Part shown: positions 7,317 through 15,402 of the stretch, piece by piece
How positions within the stretch are numbered: position 1 is the first letter of the stretch
Layout: every line of letters begins with the position of its first letter
From: Paenibacillus athensensis
Lineage (GTDB): Bacteria; Bacillota; Bacilli; Paenibacillales; NBRC-103111
NCBI RefSeq assembly: GCF_004514475.2
Contig: NZ_MYFO02000003.1
Location: forward strand, 62,001-126,000
Length of the DNA: 64,000 bases
Direction of reading: 5' to 3'
Notes under the pieces: generated by a model
Told to the model about the DNA's origin: nothing
The model's database searches: none
Seen by the model: only the letters and a program-made list of their open reading frames with translations
Made by a program: the position numbers and the translations under genes

Positions 7317-9094
7317 TGGGTGGTGCAGCCGGGCAAGTGCCATCTTCTCTGTCGATTGCCGCGTTAAGAGAGGCCTATCGGAGCAGGGGGTTGACGCCTG
7401 AAGCGGTCGTGCGGTCCATAGTGGAACGGGCGGAAGCGGAGGCGGATAAGCATATTTGGATTACGCCGCCCAGTATGGAACGGCTGCGGCCCTATCTGGT
7501 AAGGCTGGAGGAGCGGGGGCTGGAGGAGTTGCCCTTGTGGGGGATTCCGTTTGCGGTCAAGGACAATATCGATGTAGCGGGGATGCCGACGACGGCGGCT
7601 TGTCCGGATTATCAATATATGCCGGGCGGGCATGCTACGGCTGTGGAGCGGCTGGTGGCGGCTGGCGCAATTCCGCTTGGCAAAACGAATCTGGATCAGT
7701 TTGCCGCCGGGCTTGTCGGGGTGCGCAGTCCCTATGGGGAGACGCATAATGCGCTTCGCCCGGAGTTGATCAGCGGCGGCTCGAGCTCGGGCTCCGCTGT
7801 GGCGGTGGCGCGCGGGCAGGCAGTGTTTGCGCTGGGGACGGATACTGCGGGCTCGGGACGGGTGCCGGCTGCGCTCAACGGACTGATCGGCTTTAAGCCC
7901 AGGCTGGGCGCGTGGCCGACCAAGGGGGTGGTGCCAGCTTGCGCGAGCCTGGATTGCGTGACGGTGTTTGCCCGGGAGCTGGCCGACGTGCGGGAGGTGG
8001 ATCGGATCGTTCGCGGAAGGGACCGCGCAGATCCGTGGTCGGCCGGCTTTGAGCCGCCCGGAGCAAGGCTGCCGCGCAAGGTGCTGCTTCCCCGGGAGCC
8101 GCTGGCTTTCTTCGGTCTGTTCGAGCGGGAATACGCCGCGGCTTGGGCGCAGGCTGTCGAGCGGTTGGACCAGCTTGGCATGGAGGTGGTGTTCGTCGAC
8201 ACCGCTTTGTTCGAACGAGTCGCTTCGCTGCTGTACGACGGGCCGTTTGTGGAAGAACGGTGGGCGGCGGTCGGGGATTTTATTGAAGCGCATCCGGGCA
8301 GTGCGTTGCCGGTGACGGAGCGGATTTTGCGTACCGGACCTTCCCGGCAGTACAGTGCGTCTGCGCTGTTCAAGGCGATTCATGCCGTCCGGCACGACAG
8401 GCGGGAGGCGTGGGAGCTTCTGGAGGACGCTGTGCTGGCGCTGCCGACGGTCGGGGGGACATGGACGCGCGAGCGGGTTCGCGCCAAGCCTGTCGAGGCC
8501 AATTCGGCGCTGGGGCGCTATACCAATCATTGCAATCTGCTGGATTTGTGCGCCATTGCGCTGCCGGCCGGCGAGGCTGCCGCGGATGTGCCGTTCGGCA
8601 TTACACTGTTTGCGTCTGCCGAACATGAGGCGCTGCTTTACGGAGCTGCTGCTGCTTTTCTGGGAGCGCCCCAGCCGACGGTTGAGGCTGCTTGCCCGCA
8701 GCCGGGCCGCACGCTGGTGGCTGTATGCGGCTTGCATATGCGCGGCTACCCGCTGGAGCGGCAGATGCTGGGTTGTGGCGCGCGATTTGTGCGGGAGGAT
8801 CGGACGGCGGCGGTATATCGGCTATTCAAGCTGGAGACGATACCGCCCAAGCCAGGACTCGTTCGACAGGCCGGGCCGGGGGCGTCGATTGCGCTGGAGA
8901 TTTGGGAGATGCCAACCGCGGCGTTCGGCGATTTTGTGGCAGCGATCCCGGCCCCGCTGGGCATTGGCAAAATCGAGCTACAGGATGGCTCGCAGGTGCC
9001 GGGCTTTGTTTGCGAGGCGTGGGTTGCAGCGGAGGCGGAGGATATTACGGCGACTGGCGGGTGGCGAGCCGCCGTGGAGATAACAAGGGCCTGA
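7316..9094 (+). CDS. atzF: Allophanate hydrolase
   Basis: 592 residues, the usual length for AtzF-type allophanate hydrolases. It splits allophanate into carbon dioxide and two ammonia. The amidase-signature part (about 1-445) has the Ser-cisSer-Lys triad: Lys82 in PFAVKDNIDVAG, Ser156 in SGGSSSGS, and Ser180 in GTDTAGSGRVP. The C-terminal domain (about 465-592), from VAVCGLHMRGYPLERQML, is the gamma-glutamylcyclotransferase-like domain that in AtzF catalyses decarboxylation of the carbamate intermediate. Its ATG shares one base with the stop of the biuret hydrolase gene, so translation is coupled. Codon use is markedly G+C-rich, like its neighbours. No biotin carboxylase (urea carboxylase) gene accompanies it, so the allophanate comes from biuret and not from urea. 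Confidence 0.92.
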   Translation: MGGAAGQVPSSLSIAALREAYRSRGLTPEAVVRSIVERAEAEADKHIWITPPSMERLRPYLVRLEERGLEELPLWGIPFAVKDNIDVAGMPTTAACPDYQYMPGGHATAVERLVAAGAIPLGKTNLDQFAAGLVGVRSPYGETHNALRPELISGGSSSGSAVAVARGQAVFALGTDTAGSGRVPAALNGLIGFKPRLGAWPTKGVVPACASLDCVTVFARELADVREVDRIVRGRDRADPWSAGFEPPGARLPRKVLLPREPLAFFGLFEREYAAAWAQAVERLDQLGMEVVFVDTALFERVASLLYDGPFVEERWAAVGDFIEAHPGSALPVTERILRTGPSRQYSASALFKAIHAVRHDRREAWELLEDAVLALPTVGGTWTRERVRAKPVEANSALGRYTNHCNLLDLCAIALPAGEAAADVPFGITLFASAEHEALLYGAAAAFLGAPQPTVEAACPQPGRTLVAVCGLHMRGYPLERQMLGCGARFVREDRTAAVYRLFKLETIPPKPGLVRQAGPGASIALEIWEMPTAAFGDFVAAIPAPLGIGKIELQDGSQVPGFVCEAWVAAEAEDITATGGWRAAVEITRA

Positions 9095-9162
9095 GCGAAT
9101 AGCGCGGGTCTTTTTTCTTTTTTTGCAGGAGGCCGGAGTCTTCTGTGTGATGTTACTGTTAT

Positions 9163-9173
9163 GTATGTGTCAT
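9163..9173 (-). repeat. Shared motif copy 2 (ATGACACATAC on the minus strand), candidate operator
   Basis: Inverted copy of the 11-base motif at 6583-6593. It lies about 75 bases upstream of the TATAAT of the importer operon, next to a small dyad (GTCAT-attt-ATGAC, 9169-9182). Confidence 0.4.
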
Positions 9174-9247
9174 ATTTATGACTTTTAAACAAAACAAAAG
9201 TTTGAAATATGGTGTTTCTTTATAAAGATTTTGATGGGTTTTTGCTA

Positions 9248-9276
9248 TATAATCAATTGTGTAAGTATATATAACA
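9248..9276 (+). promoter_or_regulatory. Promoter region of the importer operon with a second GlnR/TnrA-type box
   Basis: TATAAT at 9248-9253 is the probable -10; no good -35 is visible 17 bases upstream. TGTAAGTATATATAACA at 9260-9276 matches TGTNAN7TNACA fully and the longer TnrA consensus with one mismatch. It would cover the transcription start, a position suited to repression. Confidence 0.55.
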
Positions 9277-9316
9277 AAATAAAGTAAATAAAACTAACAT
9301 TAAAGGAGGGTTGGTG

Positions 9317-10849
9317 ATGCAGACTTTACGAGATCAAGACGCATACCTGCTCCGAACCGAGGGATTGACCAAGCGCTTCGGAGCGCTGGTGGCGAATCAG
9401 GGCATTGATGTCACGGTTCGGCCGGGCTCCATTCACGCTATTCTTGGCGAAAACGGTGCGGGCAAAAGCACACTCATGAAGATGCTTTACGGTGTTTACG
9501 AGCCGGATGGCGGCGCGATTTATATGGACGGCGAGGCCGTGACGCTGCATCCGCCTACCAAGGCCCGGGCCAAAGGAATCGGCATGGTGTTTCAGGATTT
9601 CCGGCTGGTTCCGGCCATGACGGTTCTGGACAATATCGCTTTGGCGGTAGAGAGCGGTTGGCGTCTGGGGAGAAGGCGGCTGCGCGGGCGGATTGTCGAG
9701 GTGTCGGTCAAATACGGCTTGGACGTCGATCCCGATGCGTTTGTCTGGCAATTGGATCTCGGGCAGCGCCAACGGCTCGAAATTGTCAAAGTGCTGCTGG
9801 CGGCGGGCACGCGTGTAATTATTTTCGATGAGCCTACGAGCGTGCTTGCGCCGCAGGAGGTTGAAGCGTTCCTTGCGATGCTGAGACGGCTTCGGGAAGA
9901 TCGCTACGGCATTCTGCTGATTACGCACAAAATCAACGAGGTGCTGGCCTGCGCGGATCAGGTTTCGGTCTTGCAGGCGGGGAGAATGGTGTATCAGGCC
10001 GACCGCCATGAGGGGTTGGACGGGGAACGGCTGATTGCTGCGATGATGGGCGGCAAGTCGGTCAAGCCGGTTGTAAAGCCGGGTCCGGAGGAAGGCGGGA
10101 CGCCGGTTGAGGTGCTGCGCATCGAGGGAGGAACGGTAAGCGGCGACCACGGGGAGCCGGTGCTGCGGGACTTGGCGCTGTCTGTACGCAAGGGGGAAAT
10201 CGTCGGCGTCGCCGGTATTTCCGGTAGCGGGCAGCGGGAGCTGGCCGAGGTGTTGTTTGGTCTGCGCAAGCTCTCGGCGGGCGCATTGACGGTTAAAGGC
10301 AGTCTGATGAAAGGCGGACCGAAGGCGTTCATGGACGCCGGCGTAAGCTTCGTATCCGAGGATCCGCTCAAGGAGTCGGTCATTCCTGGCTTCACGATTC
10401 TGGAGCATATGGTGCTGGACGGCCTTCCGCTGCGGCGCAAGGGGCCGGGGATCGACTGGGGTAGCTCGCGGCAGGAGCTGGAGCATAGCCGGGAAGCGCG
10501 CATGCTGGCGTTAGCCGGAGCGGATCGTCGGGTCGACCGCCTTTCGGGCGGGAACGTTCAGCGGATGGTGCTGGCGCGGGCGCTCATCCGCAAGCCGGAT
10601 ATTCTGGTGATCAGCTATCCGAGCCGGGGGCTCGATATCGGGACGACCCGCACGATTCAACAGCATTTGATCGAGTTGGCCGAGCGTGGAACGGCCATTG
10701 TCCTGTTCTCGGAGGATCTGGATGAATTGTTCAAGCTGTCGGACCGGCTGGCGGTGCTTGCAGGCAAGCGGCTGCTTGGGCCTGTTCCCTCCGCGGAAAC
10801 GGACGTTGCGCAAATTGGCGAATGGATGCTGAAAGGAGAATCCGCATGA
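9317..10849 (+). CDS. ABC importer ATPase, two nucleotide-binding domains (BMP/nucleoside-type)
   Basis: 510 residues from the ATG at 9317, six bases after AAAGGAGGG. Two ABC domains in tandem as in NupO/sugar-type importers. Domain one: Walker A GENGAGKSTLMKM, Q-loop VFQDF, signature LDLGQRQRLEI (LS-GGQ is altered), and Walker B VIIFDEPTSVL. Domain two: degenerate Walker A GISGSGQRE, signature LSGGNVQRM, and a Walker B region ILVISYPSRGLDIG where the catalytic acidic residue is absent. One competent and one degenerate site is normal for this family. It is the first gene of the importer operon; the next gene begins ATGA-overlapped. The substrate is probably biuret or a related ureide or heterocycle, judged only from the operon's neighbours. 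Confidence 0.88.
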   Translation: MQTLRDQDAYLLRTEGLTKRFGALVANQGIDVTVRPGSIHAILGENGAGKSTLMKMLYGVYEPDGGAIYMDGEAVTLHPPTKARAKGIGMVFQDFRLVPAMTVLDNIALAVESGWRLGRRRLRGRIVEVSVKYGLDVDPDAFVWQLDLGQRQRLEIVKVLLAAGTRVIIFDEPTSVLAPQEVEAFLAMLRRLREDRYGILLITHKINEVLACADQVSVLQAGRMVYQADRHEGLDGERLIAAMMGGKSVKPVVKPGPEEGGTPVEVLRIEGGTVSGDHGEPVLRDLALSVRKGEIVGVAGISGSGQRELAEVLFGLRKLSAGALTVKGSLMKGGPKAFMDAGVSFVSEDPLKESVIPGFTILEHMVLDGLPLRRKGPGIDWGSSRQELEHSREARMLALAGADRRVDRLSGGNVQRMVLARALIRKPDILVISYPSRGLDIGTTRTIQQHLIELAERGTAIVLFSEDLDELFKLSDRLAVLAGKRLLGPVPSAETDVAQIGEWMLKGESA

Positions 10850-11907
10850 AACAACAAGCGAGTACCGTTCTGGTGCCTTCGGCTGCTTTTCCGTGGCGGG
10901 GCCGCATCCGCAAAATCGGCATACAGGCAGGGGTGTTGCTGGCTCCGTTCATCCTTTACGGCCTCTTCCTGCTGATCTACGGCGTCAATCCCGTGGAGCT
11001 ATATGTGTCTCTGGTGAAATCGACCTTTGGGGATCTCTACGGCTTCGGTGAGGTGCTGGTGAAAGCGACGCCGATTCTGCTGACCGGGCTGGCCGCAGCC
11101 CTTCCAGCCCGGGCGGGCCTCGTAAATGTCGGCGGGGAGGGACAACTGGCGATCGGGGCGTTGTTCACAACGTGGTTTGCGGTGTTTTATTTGAACGGTC
11201 TTCCTGCCTGGCTGGGCATTCCGGCCATGCTGGTTGCCGGGGCGCTGGGCGGTGCTGTGTGGGCGGCGTTTACGGCGCTGCTGAAGGTGAAGGGACGGAT
11301 CAATGAAACGATCAGCAGTCTGCTGTTGAATTACGTCGCTACCTTCACGGTCGGTTATTTCGTCCACGGGATGCTCAAGGACCCCAAGTCGTTCAACTGG
11401 CCGTTCTCGCCGGAGTTGGTTTCATCGCTGCGGCTGCCGGTGATCGATGGAACCCGGCTGCATATTGGTTTCCTGGCCGCGTTGGGTTTCTCGCTGCTGG
11501 TTTGGTTCGTCTTGACCAAGACGCGGATCGGCTACCGGGTTCGCGTGCTCGGCAGCAATCGGTTCGCAGCGGAGCGCGCCGGCTTTTCCATCCATCGTAT
11601 GTATTTCTGGGTGCTGATCGGCGGCGGAGCGCTTGCCGGCGTTGCCGGGATGATCGAAATAGCGGGCATTGAGGGCCGTCTGCGTCCGACGACAGGCGTC
11701 AATTATGGGTATCTCGGCTTTCTTGCCGCGTGGATGGCATGGAATCATCCGCTCCGGCTGATGCTGACCTCCTTCCTGCTGGGCATGATTGCGGTTGCAG
11801 GCAATACGCTGGAAATCCAATCAGGTCTGCCGTCTTCGTCCGTACAAATTCTGATGGCGCTCGTTCTGTTCTTCCTGTTAGGCAGCGCAAGGAGGGTGAA
11901 GCGATGA
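10846..11907 (+). CDS. ABC importer permease 1 (BMP/nucleoside-type, NupP-like)
   Basis: 353 residues from the ATG at 10846, which overlaps the ATPase stop (ATGA) and has AAAGGAG before it. It has about eight to ten membrane segments and the branched-chain/nucleoside permease signature: KATPILLTGLAAALPARAGLVNVGGEGQLAIGAL near residue 75, then KGRINETISSLLLNYVA and GVNYGYLGFLAAWMAWNHP. It forms the membrane channel with the second permease downstream. The GRINETISSLLLNY segment is the characteristic coupling region of this transporter group. No sign of damage. Confidence 0.9.
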   Translation: MKQQASTVLVPSAAFPWRGRIRKIGIQAGVLLAPFILYGLFLLIYGVNPVELYVSLVKSTFGDLYGFGEVLVKATPILLTGLAAALPARAGLVNVGGEGQLAIGALFTTWFAVFYLNGLPAWLGIPAMLVAGALGGAVWAAFTALLKVKGRINETISSLLLNYVATFTVGYFVHGMLKDPKSFNWPFSPELVSSLRLPVIDGTRLHIGFLAALGFSLLVWFVLTKTRIGYRVRVLGSNRFAAERAGFSIHRMYFWVLIGGGALAGVAGMIEIAGIEGRLRPTTGVNYGYLGFLAAWMAWNHPLRLMLTSFLLGMIAVAGNTLEIQSGLPSSSVQILMALVLFFLLGSARRVKR

Positions 11908-12818
11908 TTGTGACCGATGTATTGACAGGCGCGCTGCGGTCCGGCACTTCAGTCATGCTGGCCAGCCAGGGCGAGCTGTTGGCCGAACGCGCCGGTGTCA
12001 TTAATCTGGGCACGGAGGGCTCGATGCTGGCCGGTGCGCTGGGCGGCTTCGCCGTAACGGTGTGGACCGGGAATCCGTGGGTGGGCGCATTGGCCGGCGG
12101 GGTGTGCGGTATGCTCCTTTCCCTGATTCACGCCTTCCTCGTGTTAAGCTGCGGGGCCAATCAGCTGGCGACCGGGCTGACGTTATTGTTTTTCGGCGTT
12201 GGGGCGACCTCCTTCTTCGGACGCGGCTTTGTCAGCGAGCAGATTGTCGGCTTTAATCCGGTTCCGATTCCGCTGTTATCCGACATTCCGGTCATCGGGC
12301 CTGTGCTATTCAAGCATGATCCGCTGACGTATCTATCGCTGCTGCTTGTGCCTGCGTTGTGGTATCTGCTGTTCCGCACGCGTGCAGGGGTGGTGCTGCG
12401 CGCAGCCGGGGAGCGGGAGGAGGTGCTGTTCGCCAGCGGGATCAATCCCAAGCTGGTGCGGTATTCGGCCGTGCTGGGGGGAGGTTTTCTCGCGGGGCTT
12501 GGCGGAGCGCAGCTGTCGCTGGCCTACACGCATAGCTGGGTGGAAAATATGACGCAGGGCCGTGGCGTCGTCGCCGTGGCGCTGGTGATCTTCGCGGCCT
12601 GGCGGCCGGCAAGAGCGATGTTGGGCGCCTATTTGTTCGGAGCGGCGCAAGCTCTGCAGCTTACGGTGCAGCAGATGGGTTATCCGATATCGCCGTTTTT
12701 CCTGTTTATGGCGCCGTACCTGCTGACGCTTGCGGCTCTGCTGGTCGTGGAGCGCAGAAAAAGAAGCTCGACGCCCGAAGCGCTGGGCAAGGTGTTCACC
12801 AGCGAGGCTGGGGGATAA
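11904..12818 (+). CDS. ABC importer permease 2 (BMP/nucleoside-type, NupQ-like)
   Basis: 304 residues from the ATG at 11904, overlapping the stop of permease 1 (ATGA) behind AGGAGGG. A longer frame opens upstream, but only this start fits the family. Typical segments are ALRSGTSVMLASQGELLAERAGVINLGTEGSMLAGAL, LSLIHAFLVLSCGANQLATGL, and RAAGEREEVLFASGINPKLVRYSAVLGGGFLAGLGGA near residue 165. The hydrophobic pattern predicts about eight membrane helices. It pairs with permease 1 and the preceding two-domain ATPase. The tail ends in a basic segment (ERRKRSS) facing the cytoplasm. Confidence 0.9.
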   Translation: MIVTDVLTGALRSGTSVMLASQGELLAERAGVINLGTEGSMLAGALGGFAVTVWTGNPWVGALAGGVCGMLLSLIHAFLVLSCGANQLATGLTLLFFGVGATSFFGRGFVSEQIVGFNPVPIPLLSDIPVIGPVLFKHDPLTYLSLLLVPALWYLLFRTRAGVVLRAAGEREEVLFASGINPKLVRYSAVLGGGFLAGLGGAQLSLAYTHSWVENMTQGRGVVAVALVIFAAWRPARAMLGAYLFGAAQALQLTVQQMGYPISPFFLFMAPYLLTLAALLVVERRKRSSTPEALGKVFTSEAGG

Positions 12819-12865
12819 CGGCAAGCTGATCTACACATATATATCGATTACGGGGGGAAACCGGG

Positions 12866-14038
12866 ATGAGAATGACAAAAAAAGGTTGGAAAGCAACTTG
12901 GTTATGCGGGGCGTTGGCTTTGTGCTTGCTGGCGGCCGGCTGCAGTCAGCCGGGCAGCGGAGCGGCGACCGGAACGTCCGCGGAGACAGGCGGCGCGGCA
13001 AGCGCCGGGGCAACGGCGGGAACCGGGGGCAAGGCGGTCGGATTTATTTTCGTCGGGACCAAGGATGATTACGGTTATAACCAAGCCGCTTATATCGGCA
13101 GCGAGGCGGTTGAGAAGGCGTTCCCCGATCTGAAGGTGCTGCGCGCAGAAAATGTGCCGGAAACGGCCGAAGCCGAGCGGGTGATGGAACAGATGATCAA
13201 GGACGGGGCCAAAATTATTTTCCCGACTTCTTACGGGCATCTGGACCCGGCGCTGAACGTCGCCAAGCGTCATCCCGACGTCGTGTTCTATCATCAGGGC
13301 GGTCTGAAAACGGCGGCTAATCTGGGCACGTATTTCGGCACGATTTGGGAGCCGGTTTATTTGGCGGGAGTGGCGGCAGGCAAAATGTCCAAGACGGGCA
13401 AGCTTGGCTATATCGTCTCCGTGCCGATTCCGCAGGTGCTGCTGAACGTCAATGCTTTTGAAATGGGCGCCAAGTCGGTGAATCCGCAAGCGAAGACATC
13501 GGTGGTGTTCACGGGAAGCTGGTGCGACCCGGGGCAGCAGGCGAATGCGGCCAACTCGCTGATCGACGGCGGCGCAGATGTGCTGAGCCAGCATCAGGAC
13601 TGTACCAAGACCATCATCGAAACGGCGGAGCGCCGCGGTGCGATGTCGGTCGGCTATCATGCGGATGCGGCTTCCTTGGCACCGAAGGGCTGGATTGCCG
13701 GCTCTGTATGGAATTGGTCCGATCTTTATGTAGATATGGTGAAAACGGCGGTTGACGGCAAGTTTGCCGGCAGCAAATATGACGGTAAATATCGGGGAAC
13801 GATGGCGGACGGCATTGTGCAGCTGACCGATTTTGGCGCAAGCGTGCCGGATGACGTCAAGCAATTCGTGGAGCAGAAGAAAAAAGAGTTGATGAGCGGA
13901 ACGCTCAAGCCGTTCCTCGGGCCGGTCAAGGACCAATCGGGCGCCGTGCGGGTACCGGAGGGCCAATCGCCGACCATCGAAGAGCTGGAGGCCTCGGATT
14001 ATTTGATCGAGGGCGTCATCGGAAACATTCCCAAGTAA
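12866..14038 (+). CDS. BMP family substrate-binding lipoprotein of the ABC importer
   Basis: 390 residues. A lipoprotein signal peptide is clear: basic start MRMTKKGWKATW, hydrophobic core, lipobox LAAGC with Cys26, then a Ser/Gly/Ala-rich tether (about 27-55). The periplasmic-binding fold begins KAVGFIFVGTKDDYGYNQAAYIG, the hallmark BMP (Med/TmpC-like) opening. PTSYGHLDPALNVAKRHPDVVFYHQGG and YFGTIWEPVYLAGVAAGKM follow. BMP proteins usually bind nucleosides or purine-like compounds. Here the gene sits in one operon with hydrolases for biuret-like compounds, so the natural ligand may be a ureide or an oxidised purine or pyrimidine. The C-terminus includes a segment for release (TLKPFLGPVKDQSG) that is typical of the family. 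Confidence 0.9.
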   Translation: MRMTKKGWKATWLCGALALCLLAAGCSQPGSGAATGTSAETGGAASAGATAGTGGKAVGFIFVGTKDDYGYNQAAYIGSEAVEKAFPDLKVLRAENVPETAEAERVMEQMIKDGAKIIFPTSYGHLDPALNVAKRHPDVVFYHQGGLKTAANLGTYFGTIWEPVYLAGVAAGKMSKTGKLGYIVSVPIPQVLLNVNAFEMGAKSVNPQAKTSVVFTGSWCDPGQQANAANSLIDGGADVLSQHQDCTKTIIETAERRGAMSVGYHADAASLAPKGWIAGSVWNWSDLYVDMVKTAVDGKFAGSKYDGKYRGTMADGIVQLTDFGASVPDDVKQFVEQKKKELMSGTLKPFLGPVKDQSGAVRVPEGQSPTIEELEASDYLIEGVIGNIPK

Positions 14039-14090
14039 TCGGGCCCGCCCGTATGTGGGCAGGCCAAGGAGCTGATAGGAGCTGAGACCA

Positions 14091-14678
14091 TTGAATACGC
14101 TGGATGAAGTCAATTTCACTTCCGGGAGCGGTCAGCTGGAAGGACCGCATAAGGACCGCGCCCATCAAACGCACGTTATTGCCGCTGAATCGCTGGCTTG
14201 GGCGCTGATGCCGGACCACCCGGAGCTGTATCACAGAGAGATCGTTTCTGCGGCGGACGCGGATGCCTTGGGCATCCGCACCAGCTCGGTGCTGTGGGAA
14301 AAGATCGGCGTCGGTGGCGCTGTACTGCCGCATTATCACGATGTAGCGGAGATCATTCATATTACGGCCGGCAAGGTGAAGCTGCTGTGCAATGGCGAGT
14401 GGCGGTCGTATCAAGCCGGAGATACGTTTCAGGTTCCCGCCGGGGTGGTGCATTCGGTGATGAATGACGACACGGTCCCGACCGAGCAGATCAGTATATT
14501 TCTGCCAGTCGAGAATGAGGTGCCGCGCAACCGATTTTTTGCCACGACGCTGGTGCCGGTGCCGTTGCCCGTGCGGCAGGCCCGCGACGCGGAAGAAGAC
14601 GGAGCCGGCCGTATCTCGGGCGGCATAGAAGCCGGCAGCTCGGACGTCGGCGCTTGCGGCGCGAAGGAAAGTGAGTGA
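14091..14678 (+). CDS. Cupin-domain protein of the ureide locus
   Basis: 195 residues with a TTG start at 14091 after AGGAGCTGAG. A single cupin barrel sits at about 80-140: motif 1 GGAVLPHYHDVAEIIHITAGKVKLLCNG supplies the His/His/Glu metal ligands, and motif 2 FQVPAGVVHSVMN supplies the last His. The N-terminal 75 residues are not recognised, and the last 40 are Gly/Ser/Ala-rich and probably disordered. Cupins in purine-catabolic loci act as metal-dependent isomerases, hydrolases or sensors; the reaction here is unknown. The stop overlaps the GTG start of the following hydrolase, so the two are translationally coupled and likely act on the same pathway. Confidence 0.8.
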   Translation: MNTLDEVNFTSGSGQLEGPHKDRAHQTHVIAAESLAWALMPDHPELYHREIVSAADADALGIRTSSVLWEKIGVGGAVLPHYHDVAEIIHITAGKVKLLCNGEWRSYQAGDTFQVPAGVVHSVMNDDTVPTEQISIFLPVENEVPRNRFFATTLVPVPLPVRQARDAEEDGAGRISGGIEAGSSDVGACGAKESE

Positions 14679-15370
14679 GCGGGGCTATGCGGACACTTCC
14701 GGTAACGGTTGGCGGGGCGCTGCCCTATGCATTTGAGTTTGCGCCGGCGCGGACGGCACTGGCAGTGATCGACATGCAGAACGATTTTTGCGAAGCGGGC
14801 GGCTTCGGCGAACGGCTTGGCAACGATATTCGTCCGGTAAGGGCGATCATTCCCGTCATTGCCGGGGCGCTGGCAGCCGCCAGGTCAGCCGGGCTGCTGG
14901 TTATCCACACGCGGGAGGGCCATTTGCCCGATCTGTCCGACTGTCCCCCGGCCAAGCTGGAACGCAGTCGCCGGCAAGGGGCGGGCATCGGGGACGAAGG
15001 ACCGATGGGCCGCATTCTGATTCGCGGTGAGCGGGGCCATGCCATTGTGCCGGAGCTGGCCCCCCTGTCCGGGGAGCCGGTGATTGACAAGCCGGGCAAG
15101 GGGGCTTTTTACGAAACGAATCTGCAGGAGCGATTGGAGGAGGCTGGGATCGAGTCGCTGATTCTATGCGGTGTTACGACACATGTGTGCGTACACACGA
15201 CGTTGCGCGAGGCCAATGACCGCGGCTATCGCTGTCTGGTGCTGGAGGATGCGACGGCGGCTTTTGATCCGCTCGATCATGAGGCTGCGATTCATATGGT
15301 TCGGCAGCAGGGCGGCATCTTCGGCTGGACGGCGTTCTCGGCCGAGCTTGTGGCGGCGCTGCGGACGTAG
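14675..15370 (+). CDS. Second isochorismatase-like cysteine hydrolase, paralogue of the biuret hydrolase
   Basis: 231 residues, GTG start overlapping the cupin stop (GTGA). The triad is Asp33 (VIDMQNDFC), Lys139 (VIDKPGKGAF) and Cys172 (TTHVCVHTT). It shares long segments with the protein at 6615 (HTREGHLPDLSD, GRILIRGERGH, TTLREANDRGY), but it lacks the YPFPYNG start and the ANKRWRS segment, has CPPAKLERS instead, and has His before the Cys motif where the other has Asp. These changes line the active-site entrance in this family, so it probably accepts a different ureide. A hydrolase for a larger N-carbamoyl compound feeding biuret or ammonia is plausible. The exact substrate is not determinable from sequence. 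Confidence 0.85.
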   Translation: MSGAMRTLPVTVGGALPYAFEFAPARTALAVIDMQNDFCEAGGFGERLGNDIRPVRAIIPVIAGALAAARSAGLLVIHTREGHLPDLSDCPPAKLERSRRQGAGIGDEGPMGRILIRGERGHAIVPELAPLSGEPVIDKPGKGAFYETNLQERLEEAGIESLILCGVTTHVCVHTTLREANDRGYRCLVLEDATAAFDPLDHEAAIHMVRQQGGIFGWTAFSAELVAALRT

Positions 15371-15402
15371 GCTGTAAGGAAGAGGAAGAGGAGGAGAACC
15401 GT

